From [Zimmermannella] bifida NBRC 103089 (GTDB lineage Bacteria; Actinomycetota; Actinomycetes; Actinomycetales; Microbacteriaceae): DNA of 64,000 bases. Shown here piece after piece: positions 25,459 through 32,927 of this stretch. The position numbers and the translations under genes were made by a program. The stretch lies in the NCBI RefSeq assembly GCF_001570925.1, contig NZ_BCSP01000008.1, forward strand, positions 24,965 to 88,964, in the 5' to 3' direction. Position 1 is the stretch's first letter. Every line of letters starts with the position of its first letter. Below the pieces are notes generated by a model. That model did not search any database, was not told where the DNA came from, and worked only from the letters and a program-made list of their open reading frames with translations.

Positions 25459-26769
25459 GTGATGCAACGAACTCTGATTTCCGCACTTGCCGCCCTCGAG
25501 AACGGACCGGTCAAGGTCCAGGGATGGGTAGACACCGTCCGCGACCAGAAGAAGGTCCAGTTTGTCGTCCTCCGCGACGAAACTGGCGCGCTGCAGCTGG
25601 TGAATCCGCGACTCGAAGGCCGCGAAACCATTAGCGACACGATCTCGACGCTCGCGCAGGGCACGATGATCACCGTTGAAGGTGAGCTCAAGCACGACGA
25701 GCGCGTCAAGCTCGGCGGCCTCGAGGTCAAGATCTCGTCGATCAAGGTCGAGTCCGAAGCCGACCCCGAGACCCCGATTGCCGACGACTCGTCGATCGAC
25801 AAGCGTCTCGACTACCGCTTCCTCGACCTGCGCACCGCACGCAACAACACCATGTTCCGTGCCCAGACCACCTTCGCGCACGCAATGCGCGAGTACTGGT
25901 ACGAGCGCGACTACATCGAGGTGTTCTCGCCGAAGCTCATGGCCAGCGCTTCGGAATCGAAGGCAGAGCTCTTCAAGGTCGATTACTTCGACCGCCCCGC
26001 CTACCTGGCTCAGTCGCCACAGTTCTTTAAGCAGATGGCGCAGTCGGCCGGTTTCGGCAAGATCTTCGAGATCGGCCCGGTCTTCCGCGCCGACCCATCG
26101 TTTACTTCGCGCCACGCCACCGAGTTCACCGGTGTCGACGCCGAGATCTCGTGGATCGACTCTCACCACGACGTCATGGACATGCAGGAAGCCCTGATGC
26201 GCACGGCACTTGCCGCGGTCAAGGAACGCCACGGCGACGCGATCAAGGAACACTTCGACGTTGACATCAACGTGCCCGAAACACCGTTCCCACGCATCCC
26301 GCTGCTCGAAGCTCGCGAAATTGTGCAGTCGCGCGGCCACAAGTTCGAGCGCAACGACCTCGACATGGACCCAGAAGGCGAGCGCGAAATCGCTCGCTGG
26401 GCCATGGAAGAACACGGCAGCGAGTTCGTCTTTCTGACCGACTACCCGATGTCGATTCGCCCGTTCTACCACATGAAGCACGAGGACGACCCGACCCTCA
26501 CGAAGTCGTACGACCTCATCTGGAACGGTGTCGAGATCTCGACCGGTGCCCAGCGCGAACACCGCGTTGACGTCCTCACCGAGCAGATCCGCGAAAAGGG
26601 TATGGAACCAGAAGAGCTCGACTTCTACATCGAGTTCTTCCGCTACGGCGCTCCCCCGCACGGTGGTTTCGGTATGGGCCTTGCCCGCATGATGATGCTC
26701 ATGCTGCACCAGCCAAACCTGCGCGAGGTCACCTACCTGTTCCGCGGCCCGAACCGCCTGCAGCCGTAA
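25459..26769 (+). CDS. aspS: Aspartate-tRNA ligase, archaeal type (probably non-discriminating)
   Basis: 436 aa class II synthetase. The order is an OB-fold anticodon-binding domain (VKVQGWVDTVRDQKK), motif 2 region FRADPSFTSRHATEFTGVDA and motif 3 GMGLARMMMLML. It has the compact archaeal layout and lacks the large GAD insertion of ordinary bacterial AspRS (about 590 aa). Such enzymes often charge both tRNA-Asp and tRNA-Asn, with GatCAB making Asn-tRNA afterwards. The position occupied by Trp26 in the discriminating Thermococcus enzyme appears to be Asp here (GWVDTV), consistent with relaxed specificity but not proof. Its start is GTG 25459 (ATG follows directly). Confidence 0.9.
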   Translation: MMQRTLISALAALENGPVKVQGWVDTVRDQKKVQFVVLRDETGALQLVNPRLEGRETISDTISTLAQGTMITVEGELKHDERVKLGGLEVKISSIKVESEADPETPIADDSSIDKRLDYRFLDLRTARNNTMFRAQTTFAHAMREYWYERDYIEVFSPKLMASASESKAELFKVDYFDRPAYLAQSPQFFKQMAQSAGFGKIFEIGPVFRADPSFTSRHATEFTGVDAEISWIDSHHDVMDMQEALMRTALAAVKERHGDAIKEHFDVDINVPETPFPRIPLLEAREIVQSRGHKFERNDLDMDPEGEREIARWAMEEHGSEFVFLTDYPMSIRPFYHMKHEDDPTLTKSYDLIWNGVEISTGAQREHRVDVLTEQIREKGMEPEELDFYIEFFRYGAPPHGGFGMGLARMMMLMLHQPNLREVTYLFRGPNRLQP

Positions 26770-26786
26770 GCGCATCCGCGCCCTAG

Positions 26787-26842
26787 TGGTGCTGCGTGGT
26801 GGCCAGCAATTGTCTGGCTCCCGCAGCACCATTACTGTTTTC
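26787..26842 (+). terminator. Intrinsic terminator of aspS
   Basis: TGGTGCTGCG (26787-26796) pairs with CGCAGCACCA (26822-26831), followed by TTACTGTTTT. Confidence 0.75.
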
Positions 26843-26886
26843 CCGGCGTCACATCGTTCCGACGACTGGATGCGAGCCGGTTTGCG

Positions 26887-27126
26887 TCAGCGACCCGCGG
26901 TAAGCGCCTGACGCAACCGCGCCGCATCCACAAACCAGGTCGCGTGTTGCACACCATTGATGACGACCACCGGGATGAGCTCACCGTAGAGGTCTTGCAG
27001 CACCGGGTCTGCCGCGATGTCGTGTCGCTGCAGCGTCGCCCCGGATGCAGCGCATTCGGCCGCCACGATCGCGAGGGCGTCCTCGCAAAGGTGGCAGCCG
27101 GGTCGCTCGTAAAAGTCGACGACCAT
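26887..27126 (-). CDS. Glutaredoxin-like protein
   Basis: 79 aa. The thioredoxin-fold redox site CHLC lies in FYERPGCHLCEDA, and the cis-Pro in GELIPVVVINGV, giving the size and pattern of the small glutaredoxin-like (DUF836) family. It probably acts as a cytosolic thiol-disulfide reductant. Its ATG overlaps the nhaA stop by one base (TAATG), so it is translated with nhaA, though the functional link is unclear. Confidence 0.85.
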   Translation of the reverse strand: MVVDFYERPGCHLCEDALAIVAAECAASGATLQRHDIAADPVLQDLYGELIPVVVINGVQHATWFVDAARLRQALTAGR

Positions 27127-28367
27127 TACGGCATGACCGCTTCGTCTGGGTCGAGCTTCTCGCCCACGTGGAACTTGACGCGCCAGCGCAGCAGGAAGAT
27201 CGAAATCACCGCGGCGGTCAGCGAACCGAGGATGACACCGAGGTGCGCGAACTCCAAGAAGCCCTCGGAGCCACGGAACGCGAGCTCACCGATCAGCAGA
27301 GACACCGTGAATCCGATACCTGCCAGACCACCGAGCGCGGCGATATCGCGCAGGTTGAGGTTGTCGTCGAGACGGAATGCCGGCAGCTTGTGCAGCAGCG
27401 CGACCGTCGTGAAGATACCGAGCGGCTTACCAACGAGCAGGCCCAGGAACGCAGCGAGGAAGACCGGATTGGCCAGCGCATCCGTGAAACTACCGGAACC
27501 CGCGGCAAGCGGCACACCCGCGGCGAAGAACGCGAACACTGGCAACGCGATGGCCTGCGAGAGCGGGTTCCAGTCGTGCTCCATGTCTTCGGCAAACGAG
27601 ATTTCTTCGCCCTTGCGTGCGATCGCCGGCACCGTCAGGCCGAGCAGCACGCCGGCGATGGTGGCGTGCACGCCCGAAAGCAGCATGAAGTACCAGGCGA
27701 GGATGCCGAGCGGAATGAGTAGCCAGAACTTGTAGACGCCCTTGTTGACGAGCAAACCGTACAGCGCGATGGTCGCGATCGACACGAGCAGCCACACGAG
27801 GTTGAGGTTGGCGGTGTAGAAAATGGCGATCAGGGTGATGCCGAGCAGGTCGTCGACAACGGCGAGCGTCAGCAAGAAGATGCGGAACGGCGAGGGCAGC
27901 CCCTTACCGAATACTGCAAGCAGACCGACGCAGAACGCGATGTCGGTCGCAACCGGAATTGCCCATCCCTCGCTACCGCCCTGGCCGCCGATCGCGATCG
28001 TCACCGCAAAAATGATCGCGGGCACGATCATGCCGCCGAGCGCCGCTGCCATCGGCAACGATGCCTTGCGCGGGTCGCGGAGCTGGCCGGTGACGAACTC
28101 ACGCTTGAGCTCGAGACCGACGACAAAGAAGAACACGGCCAGGATGCCGTCGCTCGCCCAGTGCGCGACCGACATGTGCTCGATACCGATCGCCGGGATC
28201 GGCAGGTCAATCTGCTTGAGCCCCTCGTACCAGCCCGAAAGCGGCGAGTTCGCGAGGATCATCGCGACCAGCGCTGCGAGCAGCAGCATCGTGCCACCAA
28301 ACTTCTGCGAGTTCAGGCGCTCTTTGAGTGAGAATGTGTCGTCTGGTTTGTTAGTGAGTGCGGGCAA
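27126..28367 (-). CDS. nhaA: Na+/H+ antiporter NhaA
   Basis: About 413 aa, eleven or twelve helices. It shows the NhaA pattern FFFVVGLELKREFVTGQL, VPIATDIAFCVGLLAV-like segment (AIPVATDIAFCVGLLAVFGK) and LTLAVVDDLLGITLIAIFYT, the last holding the paired Asp (DD) of the ion site. It exports Na+ in exchange for H+ for pH and salt homeostasis. The start is placed at TTG 28367, which has AGGAG 8 nt upstream; the open frame runs on to 28475, but those residues do not look like NhaA. Confidence 0.92.
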   Translation of the reverse strand: MPALTNKPDDTFSLKERLNSQKFGGTMLLLAALVAMILANSPLSGWYEGLKQIDLPIPAIGIEHMSVAHWASDGILAVFFFVVGLELKREFVTGQLRDPRKASLPMAAALGGMIVPAIIFAVTIAIGGQGGSEGWAIPVATDIAFCVGLLAVFGKGLPSPFRIFLLTLAVVDDLLGITLIAIFYTANLNLVWLLVSIATIALYGLLVNKGVYKFWLLIPLGILAWYFMLLSGVHATIAGVLLGLTVPAIARKGEEISFAEDMEHDWNPLSQAIALPVFAFFAAGVPLAAGSGSFTDALANPVFLAAFLGLLVGKPLGIFTTVALLHKLPAFRLDDNLNLRDIAALGGLAGIGFTVSLLIGELAFRGSEGFLEFAHLGVILGSLTAAVISIFLLRWRVKFHVGEKLDPDEAVMP

Positions 28368-28606
28368 CAGCGAAGCTCCTCGTTGAACAATCTGCTCCGG
28401 ATGCGTGATCCGGCCAGAACATCGGGCATGAAAGCAATACCGCTGACCAGACTTCCCAGCACACCTGGTGAGCAAGTCTAGGTGCCGAGCGGGGTCGCTG
28501 GCAAAATTCGCGCGTTGACATCACCCACCGTTTCCCCGGCTGGACCCGCATCCGCCCTCGACAATGTTCGTTTTGCCGTGCCACGGCCGCCACCACTGCG
28601 GAAGGC

Positions 28607-28694
28607 GTGCAAAGTCGGCCTCAACAGCACGCAGGCGTTGACGTTGCGGCCGATTTTGCACAGTATTCGGCCTCCCCAGTGTGCAAAGTCGGCC
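28607..28694 (+). repeat. Palindromic repeat, family B (diverged copy)
   Basis: GTGCAAAGTCGGCC (28607-28620) pairs with the arm around 28648-28661 (GGCCGATTTTGCAC, one mismatch). A third half-site, GTGCAAAGTCGGCC, follows at 28681-28694. The arm at 28644-28663 matches the arms of the 44.1-44.4 kb repeats at 19 of 20 bases. It lies in the gene-free stretch 28485-28839. Confidence 0.7.
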
Positions 28695-28712
28695 TCAAGT
28701 TTCGCGGTAGAC

Positions 28713-28778
28713 GGGATGCGGGCGGGATGCGGGCGGGATGCGGGCGGGATGCGGGCGGGATGCGGGCGGGATGCGGGC
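28713..28778 (+). repeat. Six tandem copies of an 11-bp unit
   Basis: GGGATGCGGGC is repeated six times without change, directly after the family B palindrome and before the bS22 terminator. Confidence 0.92.
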
Positions 28779-28790
28779 GGAAACGAAGAA

Positions 28791-28816
28791 GGGCGCCAAC
28801 CCGAAGGTCGGCGCCC
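28791..28816 (-). terminator. Terminator of the bS22 gene
   Basis: GGGCGCC (28791-28797) pairs with GGCGCCC (28810-28816). On the reverse strand TTCTTCGTTT follows. Confidence 0.65.
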
Positions 28817-28839
28817 CATCCCGGAAAAAATTCCCGAGA

Positions 28840-28938
28840 TTACTTCTTGTTGCGACGCTGGTGGCGAGTCTTACGAAGCAGCTTGCGGTGCTTCTTCTTC
28901 GACATACGCTTGCGGCGCTTCTTGATTACAGAACCCAT
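28840..28938 (-). CDS. Small ribosomal subunit protein bS22 / AURKAIP1-COX24 domain protein
   Basis: 32 aa, almost entirely basic: begins [19 protein letters not shown] and ends RHQRRNKK. This is the tiny Lys/Arg-rich protein conserved in actinobacteria, described in mycobacterial 30S ribosomes as bS22, and related to the AURKAIP1/COX24 domain. The ATG start has an AGAGGAAA ribosome site. It is too short for routine gene calling but unmistakable, and it is next to the excisionase-type HTH gene, its usual actinobacterial neighbour. Confidence 0.93.
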   Translation of the reverse strand: MGSVIKKRRKRMSKKKHRKLLRKTRHQRRNKK

Positions 28939-29026
28939 GATGTTTCCTCTGTTTAGTTCGTGCTGCGCTCGGAATCCTTCGCCCTCGCGAAGGCACATCC
29001 GATAATTTTACATGCTTGCGAGCGAC

Positions 29027-29230
29027 TTAGGCAGTTTGTTGTCCACCGTGTGCAATACCGCGGATCGCGTCATTGACGGCAGACTCCGGAACTCGGTACG
29101 AGCGGCCAAACTTCACTGCGGGCAGTTCACCGGCGTGAACCATGCGGTACACGGTCATCTTCGAAACCCGCATGAGTTCAGCGACTTCGGCGACGGTGAG
29201 GAAGCGCACGTCGGACAATTCAGCTGCCAT
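29027..29230 (-). CDS. Excisionase/BldC-type helix-turn-helix DNA-binding protein
   Basis: 67 aa, a single winged HTH of MerR/excisionase type: LTVAEVAELMRVSKMTVYRM is the HTH, and LPAVKFGRSYRVPESAV the wing. Such small proteins are chromosomal regulators in actinobacteria (BldC-like) rather than phage excisionases; the pairing with bS22 supports this. Target genes are unknown. AGAAGGAG lies upstream of the ATG. Confidence 0.88.
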   Translation of the reverse strand: MAAELSDVRFLTVAEVAELMRVSKMTVYRMVHAGELPAVKFGRSYRVPESAVNDAIRGIAHGGQQTA

Positions 29231-29410
29231 TAGATCGCGGCTCCTTCTCTACTGCTCGTCACTGGTGTGACAATTGTGAACGCAAGTGCTGAAACAAGAC
29301 TAGGGTGTCGCTACTGGAATTGCCACATTCTGGCGTTATTCTCTCGGACTCTCCGACCAACGTCTGACCTTCGCAAGCACGCAGCTATAGCCGCGTCACC
29401 CGCATCCGAG

Positions 29411-29416
29411 TAGCAT
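29411..29416 (+). promoter_or_regulatory. -10 hexamer of the K+ uptake operon (leaderless)
   Basis: TAGCAT, 7 nt before the ATG at 29424. Confidence 0.45.
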
Positions 29417-29423
29417 CGATCGC

Positions 29424-30866
29424 ATGCCGAACTCCGGTACCGGACCGCACGCTCAACGCCAAACACCAATAACGCAGGTGCGCGGCGCATATCAGCGCAT
29501 GAAAACGAAGTCGCCGAGCCGGTTCGCCGTACTCATTTTCACCGGCATCATTTTCATTTGGGCTGGGCTGCTGATGCTCCCGATCTCGAGCGCCTCCGGC
29601 GAAGTCACGCCGTTCGTTGATGCGCTCTTCACCGCGGTCTCGACCATCTGCGTCACCGGTCTTTCGGTGGTCGACATGTCGTCACACTGGTCGCCATTCG
29701 GCGACGCAGTGGTGTTCGCCGGCATCCAGGTGGGTGCCGTGGGGGTCTTGACCCTCGCATCCATTCTCGGTGCCGTGGTAACCCGCAAACTTGGCCTGCG
29801 CCAGAAACTCGTCGCCGCATCCGACGGTAACTCGCTGCGTTTGCACGCCGGCGCCGTCTCGGAATCGCAGGCGGTGCGTCTGGGCGAGATCGGCGGCGTG
29901 TTGGTCACTGTCGTCAGTTCGCTGGCAATTATTGAGAGCATCGTCGCAGCCGGTATCTTCCCCGCACTTGTCTCAAACGAGAACTACAAGTCCTGGTGGC
30001 AAGCACTCTTCGACTCTTACTACTTTGCGGCGAGTGCGTTCACGAACACCGGGTTCGTGCCCACAACGCACGGACTCGAACCGTTCGTAAACGACGCTTG
30101 GGTACTCGGATGCTTGGCCACGGCCGTGTTCGCAGGCTCGCTCGGTTTCCCGGTCATTTTTTCGCTCGTCCGCTGGGCGCGCACCCGCCAGCGCCTGGGT
30201 CTGCACGTCAAACTGACGCTGGTAACAACCGTGGCGCTGTTCTTCGCTGGCTGGGTCGCGATCTACTTTCTCGAGGGGAACAACGAGGCAACTTTCGGCA
30301 CCCTCAATGACGGGATGCAGCCATTTACGGCGGGATTCATGTCGGTCATGACGCGTTCGGGCGGGTTCGCGACCGTCGATATCGGTCAAATGAACGAATC
30401 AACCGTCTCGGTGATGAGCATGTTGATGTTCGTTGGTGGCGGCTCAGCTTCGACCGCTGGCGGTATTAAGGTCACGACCTTTGCCATTCTGTTCTTGGCC
30501 GCGGTGGCCGAAGCTCGCGGTGTCAAGGACATTCAGGCGTTCCGCCGTCGCATCCCGGTCGATGTGCTCCGCCTGGCGATTTCGGTCGCCCTGTGGGGTG
30601 CCACGATCGTGGCGTTCGCGTCGATCGCGATCATGCAGGTCAGCCAGGCAAGCATGAAAGAGGCGGTGTTCGACACGATTTCGGCCTTCGCCACGGTGGG
30701 GTTGAGTACCGGCCTCACCGAGCGCCTCCCGGATGAAGGTGTTTACATACTCTCGGCAACGATGTGGCTCGGCAGAGTGGGAACGGTAACGTTCGCCGCT
30801 GCGCTCGCATCCCGCCAGAAGAAGCAGCTTTACACGCTGCCCGAAGAAAGGATCATCGTTGGCTGA
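29424..30866 (+). CDS. TrkH/KtrB family potassium channel subunit
   Basis: 480 aa with four repeats of the M1-P-M2 type. The selectivity-filter loops are STICVTGLSVVD, SAFTNTGFVP, TRSGGFATVD and AFATVGLSTG, each with the key Gly. It forms the membrane pore for K+ uptake (Na+- or H+-coupled in relatives). The single-RCK partner encoded next makes it a KtrAB-like pair. About 30 polar residues precede the first helix. The stop overlaps the next start by 8 nt. Confidence 0.92.
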   Translation: MPNSGTGPHAQRQTPITQVRGAYQRMKTKSPSRFAVLIFTGIIFIWAGLLMLPISSASGEVTPFVDALFTAVSTICVTGLSVVDMSSHWSPFGDAVVFAGIQVGAVGVLTLASILGAVVTRKLGLRQKLVAASDGNSLRLHAGAVSESQAVRLGEIGGVLVTVVSSLAIIESIVAAGIFPALVSNENYKSWWQALFDSYYFAASAFTNTGFVPTTHGLEPFVNDAWVLGCLATAVFAGSLGFPVIFSLVRWARTRQRLGLHVKLTLVTTVALFFAGWVAIYFLEGNNEATFGTLNDGMQPFTAGFMSVMTRSGGFATVDIGQMNESTVSVMSMLMFVGGGSASTAGGIKVTTFAILFLAAVAEARGVKDIQAFRRRIPVDVLRLAISVALWGATIVAFASIAIMQVSQASMKEAVFDTISAFATVGLSTGLTERLPDEGVYILSATMWLGRVGTVTFAAALASRQKKQLYTLPEERIIVG

Positions 30867-31527
30867 ACCAGTTTCGGCGAGCTCGCCCGTTCTCGTCATC
30901 GGCCTCGGACGCTTCGGTGCGGCCACGGCCGGCGAACTCGATCGCCTGGGTCGCGATGTGCTCGCGATCGACACCGACCCCGATCTCGTACAGAAGTGGG
31001 CGGAGCGCGTGACGCACGCCGTGCAGGTGGATGCGCGCAATATCGAGGCGCTGCGTCAGATCGGTGCGCAGGAATTTTCGATTGCGGTTGTTGCGGTGGG
31101 TACATCCATCGAAGCGAGTGTGCTCGTGACGGCAAACTTGGTAGACCTCAAGATCCCGCAGATTTGGGCGAAGGCCATGTCGGCGACGCATGGCCGCATC
31201 CTGCGCCGTATTGGTGCGCACCACGTGATTTTCCCCGAGGCCGAAGCTGGCCACCGTGCCGCGCACTTGGTCAACGGTCGCATGCTCGACTTCATCGAGT
31301 TCGATGACGACTTCGTGTTGGCGAAGCTGTACCCACCAAAGCAGATTCGCGGCCAGTCGCTGCGACAATCGCAGATTCGCAGCCGCTACCAGGTGACGAT
31401 CGTGGGTGTGAAGTCGCCGGGTCACGAATTCACCTATGCCGAGGCCGATACCGTCATCTCAGACCACGACATCATCATCGTCGCCGGCATCCCCGAGGAT
31501 GTGGAGAGGTTCGCGGCCCAGCGGTAG
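30859..31527 (+). CDS. TrkA/KtrA family K+ uptake regulatory subunit
   Basis: 222 aa. An N-terminal Rossmann RCK domain (VLVIGLGRFGAATAGELD, GxGxxG, then AIDTDPDLV with the acidic residue that contacts the nucleotide) is followed by a TrkA_C domain. It gates the KtrB-type pore in response to ATP/ADP or NAD(H). The TTG start lies inside the pore gene's last codons, with GAAAGGA upstream. Confidence 0.92.
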   Translation: MAEPVSASSPVLVIGLGRFGAATAGELDRLGRDVLAIDTDPDLVQKWAERVTHAVQVDARNIEALRQIGAQEFSIAVVAVGTSIEASVLVTANLVDLKIPQIWAKAMSATHGRILRRIGAHHVIFPEAEAGHRAAHLVNGRMLDFIEFDDDFVLAKLYPPKQIRGQSLRQSQIRSRYQVTIVGVKSPGHEFTYAEADTVISDHDIIIVAGIPEDVERFAAQR

Positions 31528-31577
31528 CTGCGGCCGCGAACAAGACAAACACAGTGCGGCCCAGCGCTAGCTGCGGC
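31513..31577 (+). repeat. Short direct repeat at the 3' end of the RCK gene
   Basis: Bases 31513-31534 (last codons and stop) recur at 31556-31577 with one mismatch, period 43. The rest of 31578-31707 has only a weak AGTGGTGC (31606-31613) / GCACCACT (31661-31668) inverted pair. Confidence 0.7.
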
Positions 31578-31707
31578 AGCAGGTACCACGGCTCAGAATC
31601 TGCAAAGTGGTGCGGTATTCCAACATCGCAGGTGCGCTCCCCCTCCAACCCTCGATACGTGCACCACTCTGGAGACCCCCATCCCGGTCAACGCGCGAGG
31701 AACCCCG

Positions 31708-31713
31708 TAAGCT
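31708..31713 (+). promoter_or_regulatory. -10 hexamer of luxS-mtnN (leaderless)
   Basis: TAAGCT, 7 nt before the ATG at 31721. It leaves no room for an upstream leader or riboswitch. Confidence 0.5.
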
Positions 31714-31720
31714 CGTGGGT

Positions 31721-32188
31721 ATGCGCATGAATGTCGAATCGTTCAATCTTGATCACCGTGCTGTCGTGGCCCCGTATGTGCGAGTCGCCGACCGCAAGCA
31801 ACTGCCGGGTGGCGACACCCTCATCAAGTACGACGTTCGGTTCAAGCAGCCCAACCGCGAGCACCTTGAGATGCCCGCGATTCACTCGATCGAGCACCTC
31901 ACCGCCGAGCTCATGCGAAACCACACCGAGCTGCTCGTCGATTTCTCACCCATGGGCTGCCAGACCGGCTTCTATGCGATCATGCTCGGTGTCGAACTCG
32001 ACGAGTTCCTCGCCCTGCTAGAGACTTCATTCCGCGATCTCCTTGCGGCCGAGGCCGTTCCTGCAGCCAACGAAGAGCAGTGCGGCTGGGGCGAGAACCA
32101 CTCGCTCGCTGCCGCGAAGCGCGAAGTGCAGGCGTTCTTGGACGCGCGGGACGCCTGGCAGCAGGTGTTCGCAGACGCAACCGCCTAG
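31721..32188 (+). CDS. luxS: S-ribosylhomocysteine lyase
   Basis: 155 aa, the normal LuxS length. It has the metal-binding HSIEHL (HxxEH) and the third ligand Cys in [11 protein letters not shown], with the [13 protein letters not shown] segment carrying the catalytic Cys. It splits S-ribosylhomocysteine to homocysteine and DPD, the precursor of autoinducer-2. It is followed 9 nt later by mtnN, which makes its substrate, so the two form a complete SAH detoxification operon. A frame reaching 31607 is rejected because of the -10 hexamer. Confidence 0.96.
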   Translation: MRMNVESFNLDHRAVVAPYVRVADRKQLPGGDTLIKYDVRFKQPNREHLEMPAIHSIEHLTAELMRNHTELLVDFSPMGCQTGFYAIMLGVELDEFLALLETSFRDLLAAEAVPAANEEQCGWGENHSLAAAKREVQAFLDARDAWQQVFADATA

Positions 32189-32197
32189 GGAGCTGCC

Positions 32198-32896
32198 GTG
32201 TCGACGCAATCCGCACCCGTATGCATCCTTACCGCCATGCCCGACGAGGCGGCACCCTTTCTTGAGCTCTTGGAGCAGCCCGAAGCACTCGCCGCTCCCC
32301 TTGCGAATGTCCGTGCCACTCGCGGCACGCTGGCGAGCCACGAGGTCGTGCTCGTGACGACCGGCATCGGCCTGGTCGCTGCAGCATCCGCGGCAACTTG
32401 GGCGATCCACACGCTGCGGCCGTCTGCAGTCTTCTCATCCGGTAGCTGTGGCGGGTTGGCTGCCGCCACCAATGTCGCCGATATTGCCGTGTCGGATGCG
32501 GTCACCTACGGTACCGCCGACGCCACCGAGTTCGGCTACGAGCGCGGTCAGGTACCCGGGCAGCCGGTGCGCTTCGCTGCCGCCGAATCGGTCGTCGCTC
32601 GTGCCCGGGAAATCGCTGCCACCGACGCCACTTGGCACGTTGGTCGCATCCTCTCGGGCGACACCTTCGTGACCGCACGCAACGTTGCCGATATGCGCGA
32701 GACGTTCCCCGACGCCGTTGCCGCCGATATGGAAAGCTGTGCTATCGGACAGGTCTGCGCCGCAATGTCGGTGCCGTTCGTCTCGGTGCGCGGTATCTCC
32801 GACCTCTGTGGCCCCGCTGCCGGGCAGGACTTCCACGTTGGCGTCGACGTCGCTGCCGCACGTAGCCGCGATGCGGTACTGGCGCTACTGCCTTAG
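32198..32896 (+). CDS. mtnN: 5'-methylthioadenosine/S-adenosylhomocysteine nucleosidase
   Basis: 232 aa nucleoside phosphorylase fold. Hallmarks are VLVTTGIGLVAAASAATWAI, AVFSSGSCGGLA, ILSGDTFV, VAADMESCAIGQVC (MESxA) and VRGISDLCG (catalytic Asp). It removes adenine from SAH and MTA, giving S-ribosylhomocysteine for LuxS. The GTG start has AGGGAG upstream. Confidence 0.93.
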   Translation: MSTQSAPVCILTAMPDEAAPFLELLEQPEALAAPLANVRATRGTLASHEVVLVTTGIGLVAAASAATWAIHTLRPSAVFSSGSCGGLAAATNVADIAVSDAVTYGTADATEFGYERGQVPGQPVRFAAAESVVARAREIAATDATWHVGRILSGDTFVTARNVADMRETFPDAVAADMESCAIGQVCAAMSVPFVSVRGISDLCGPAAGQDFHVGVDVAAARSRDAVLALLP

Positions 32897-32927
32897 CTAC
32901 CGGCAGCGCGCATCCATTCGGAGTGCC

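Noticed and set aside
29027..29230. Phage excisionase marking a mobile element
   Set aside because: No integrase, att sites or phage genes nearby; the gene is the chromosomal BldC/excisionase-type regulator normally found beside bS22 in actinobacteria.
31528..31720. SAH-responsive riboswitch before luxS-mtnN
   Set aside because: The best promoter hexamer is 7 nt before the start codon, and no SAH-type core is visible in the upstream region.
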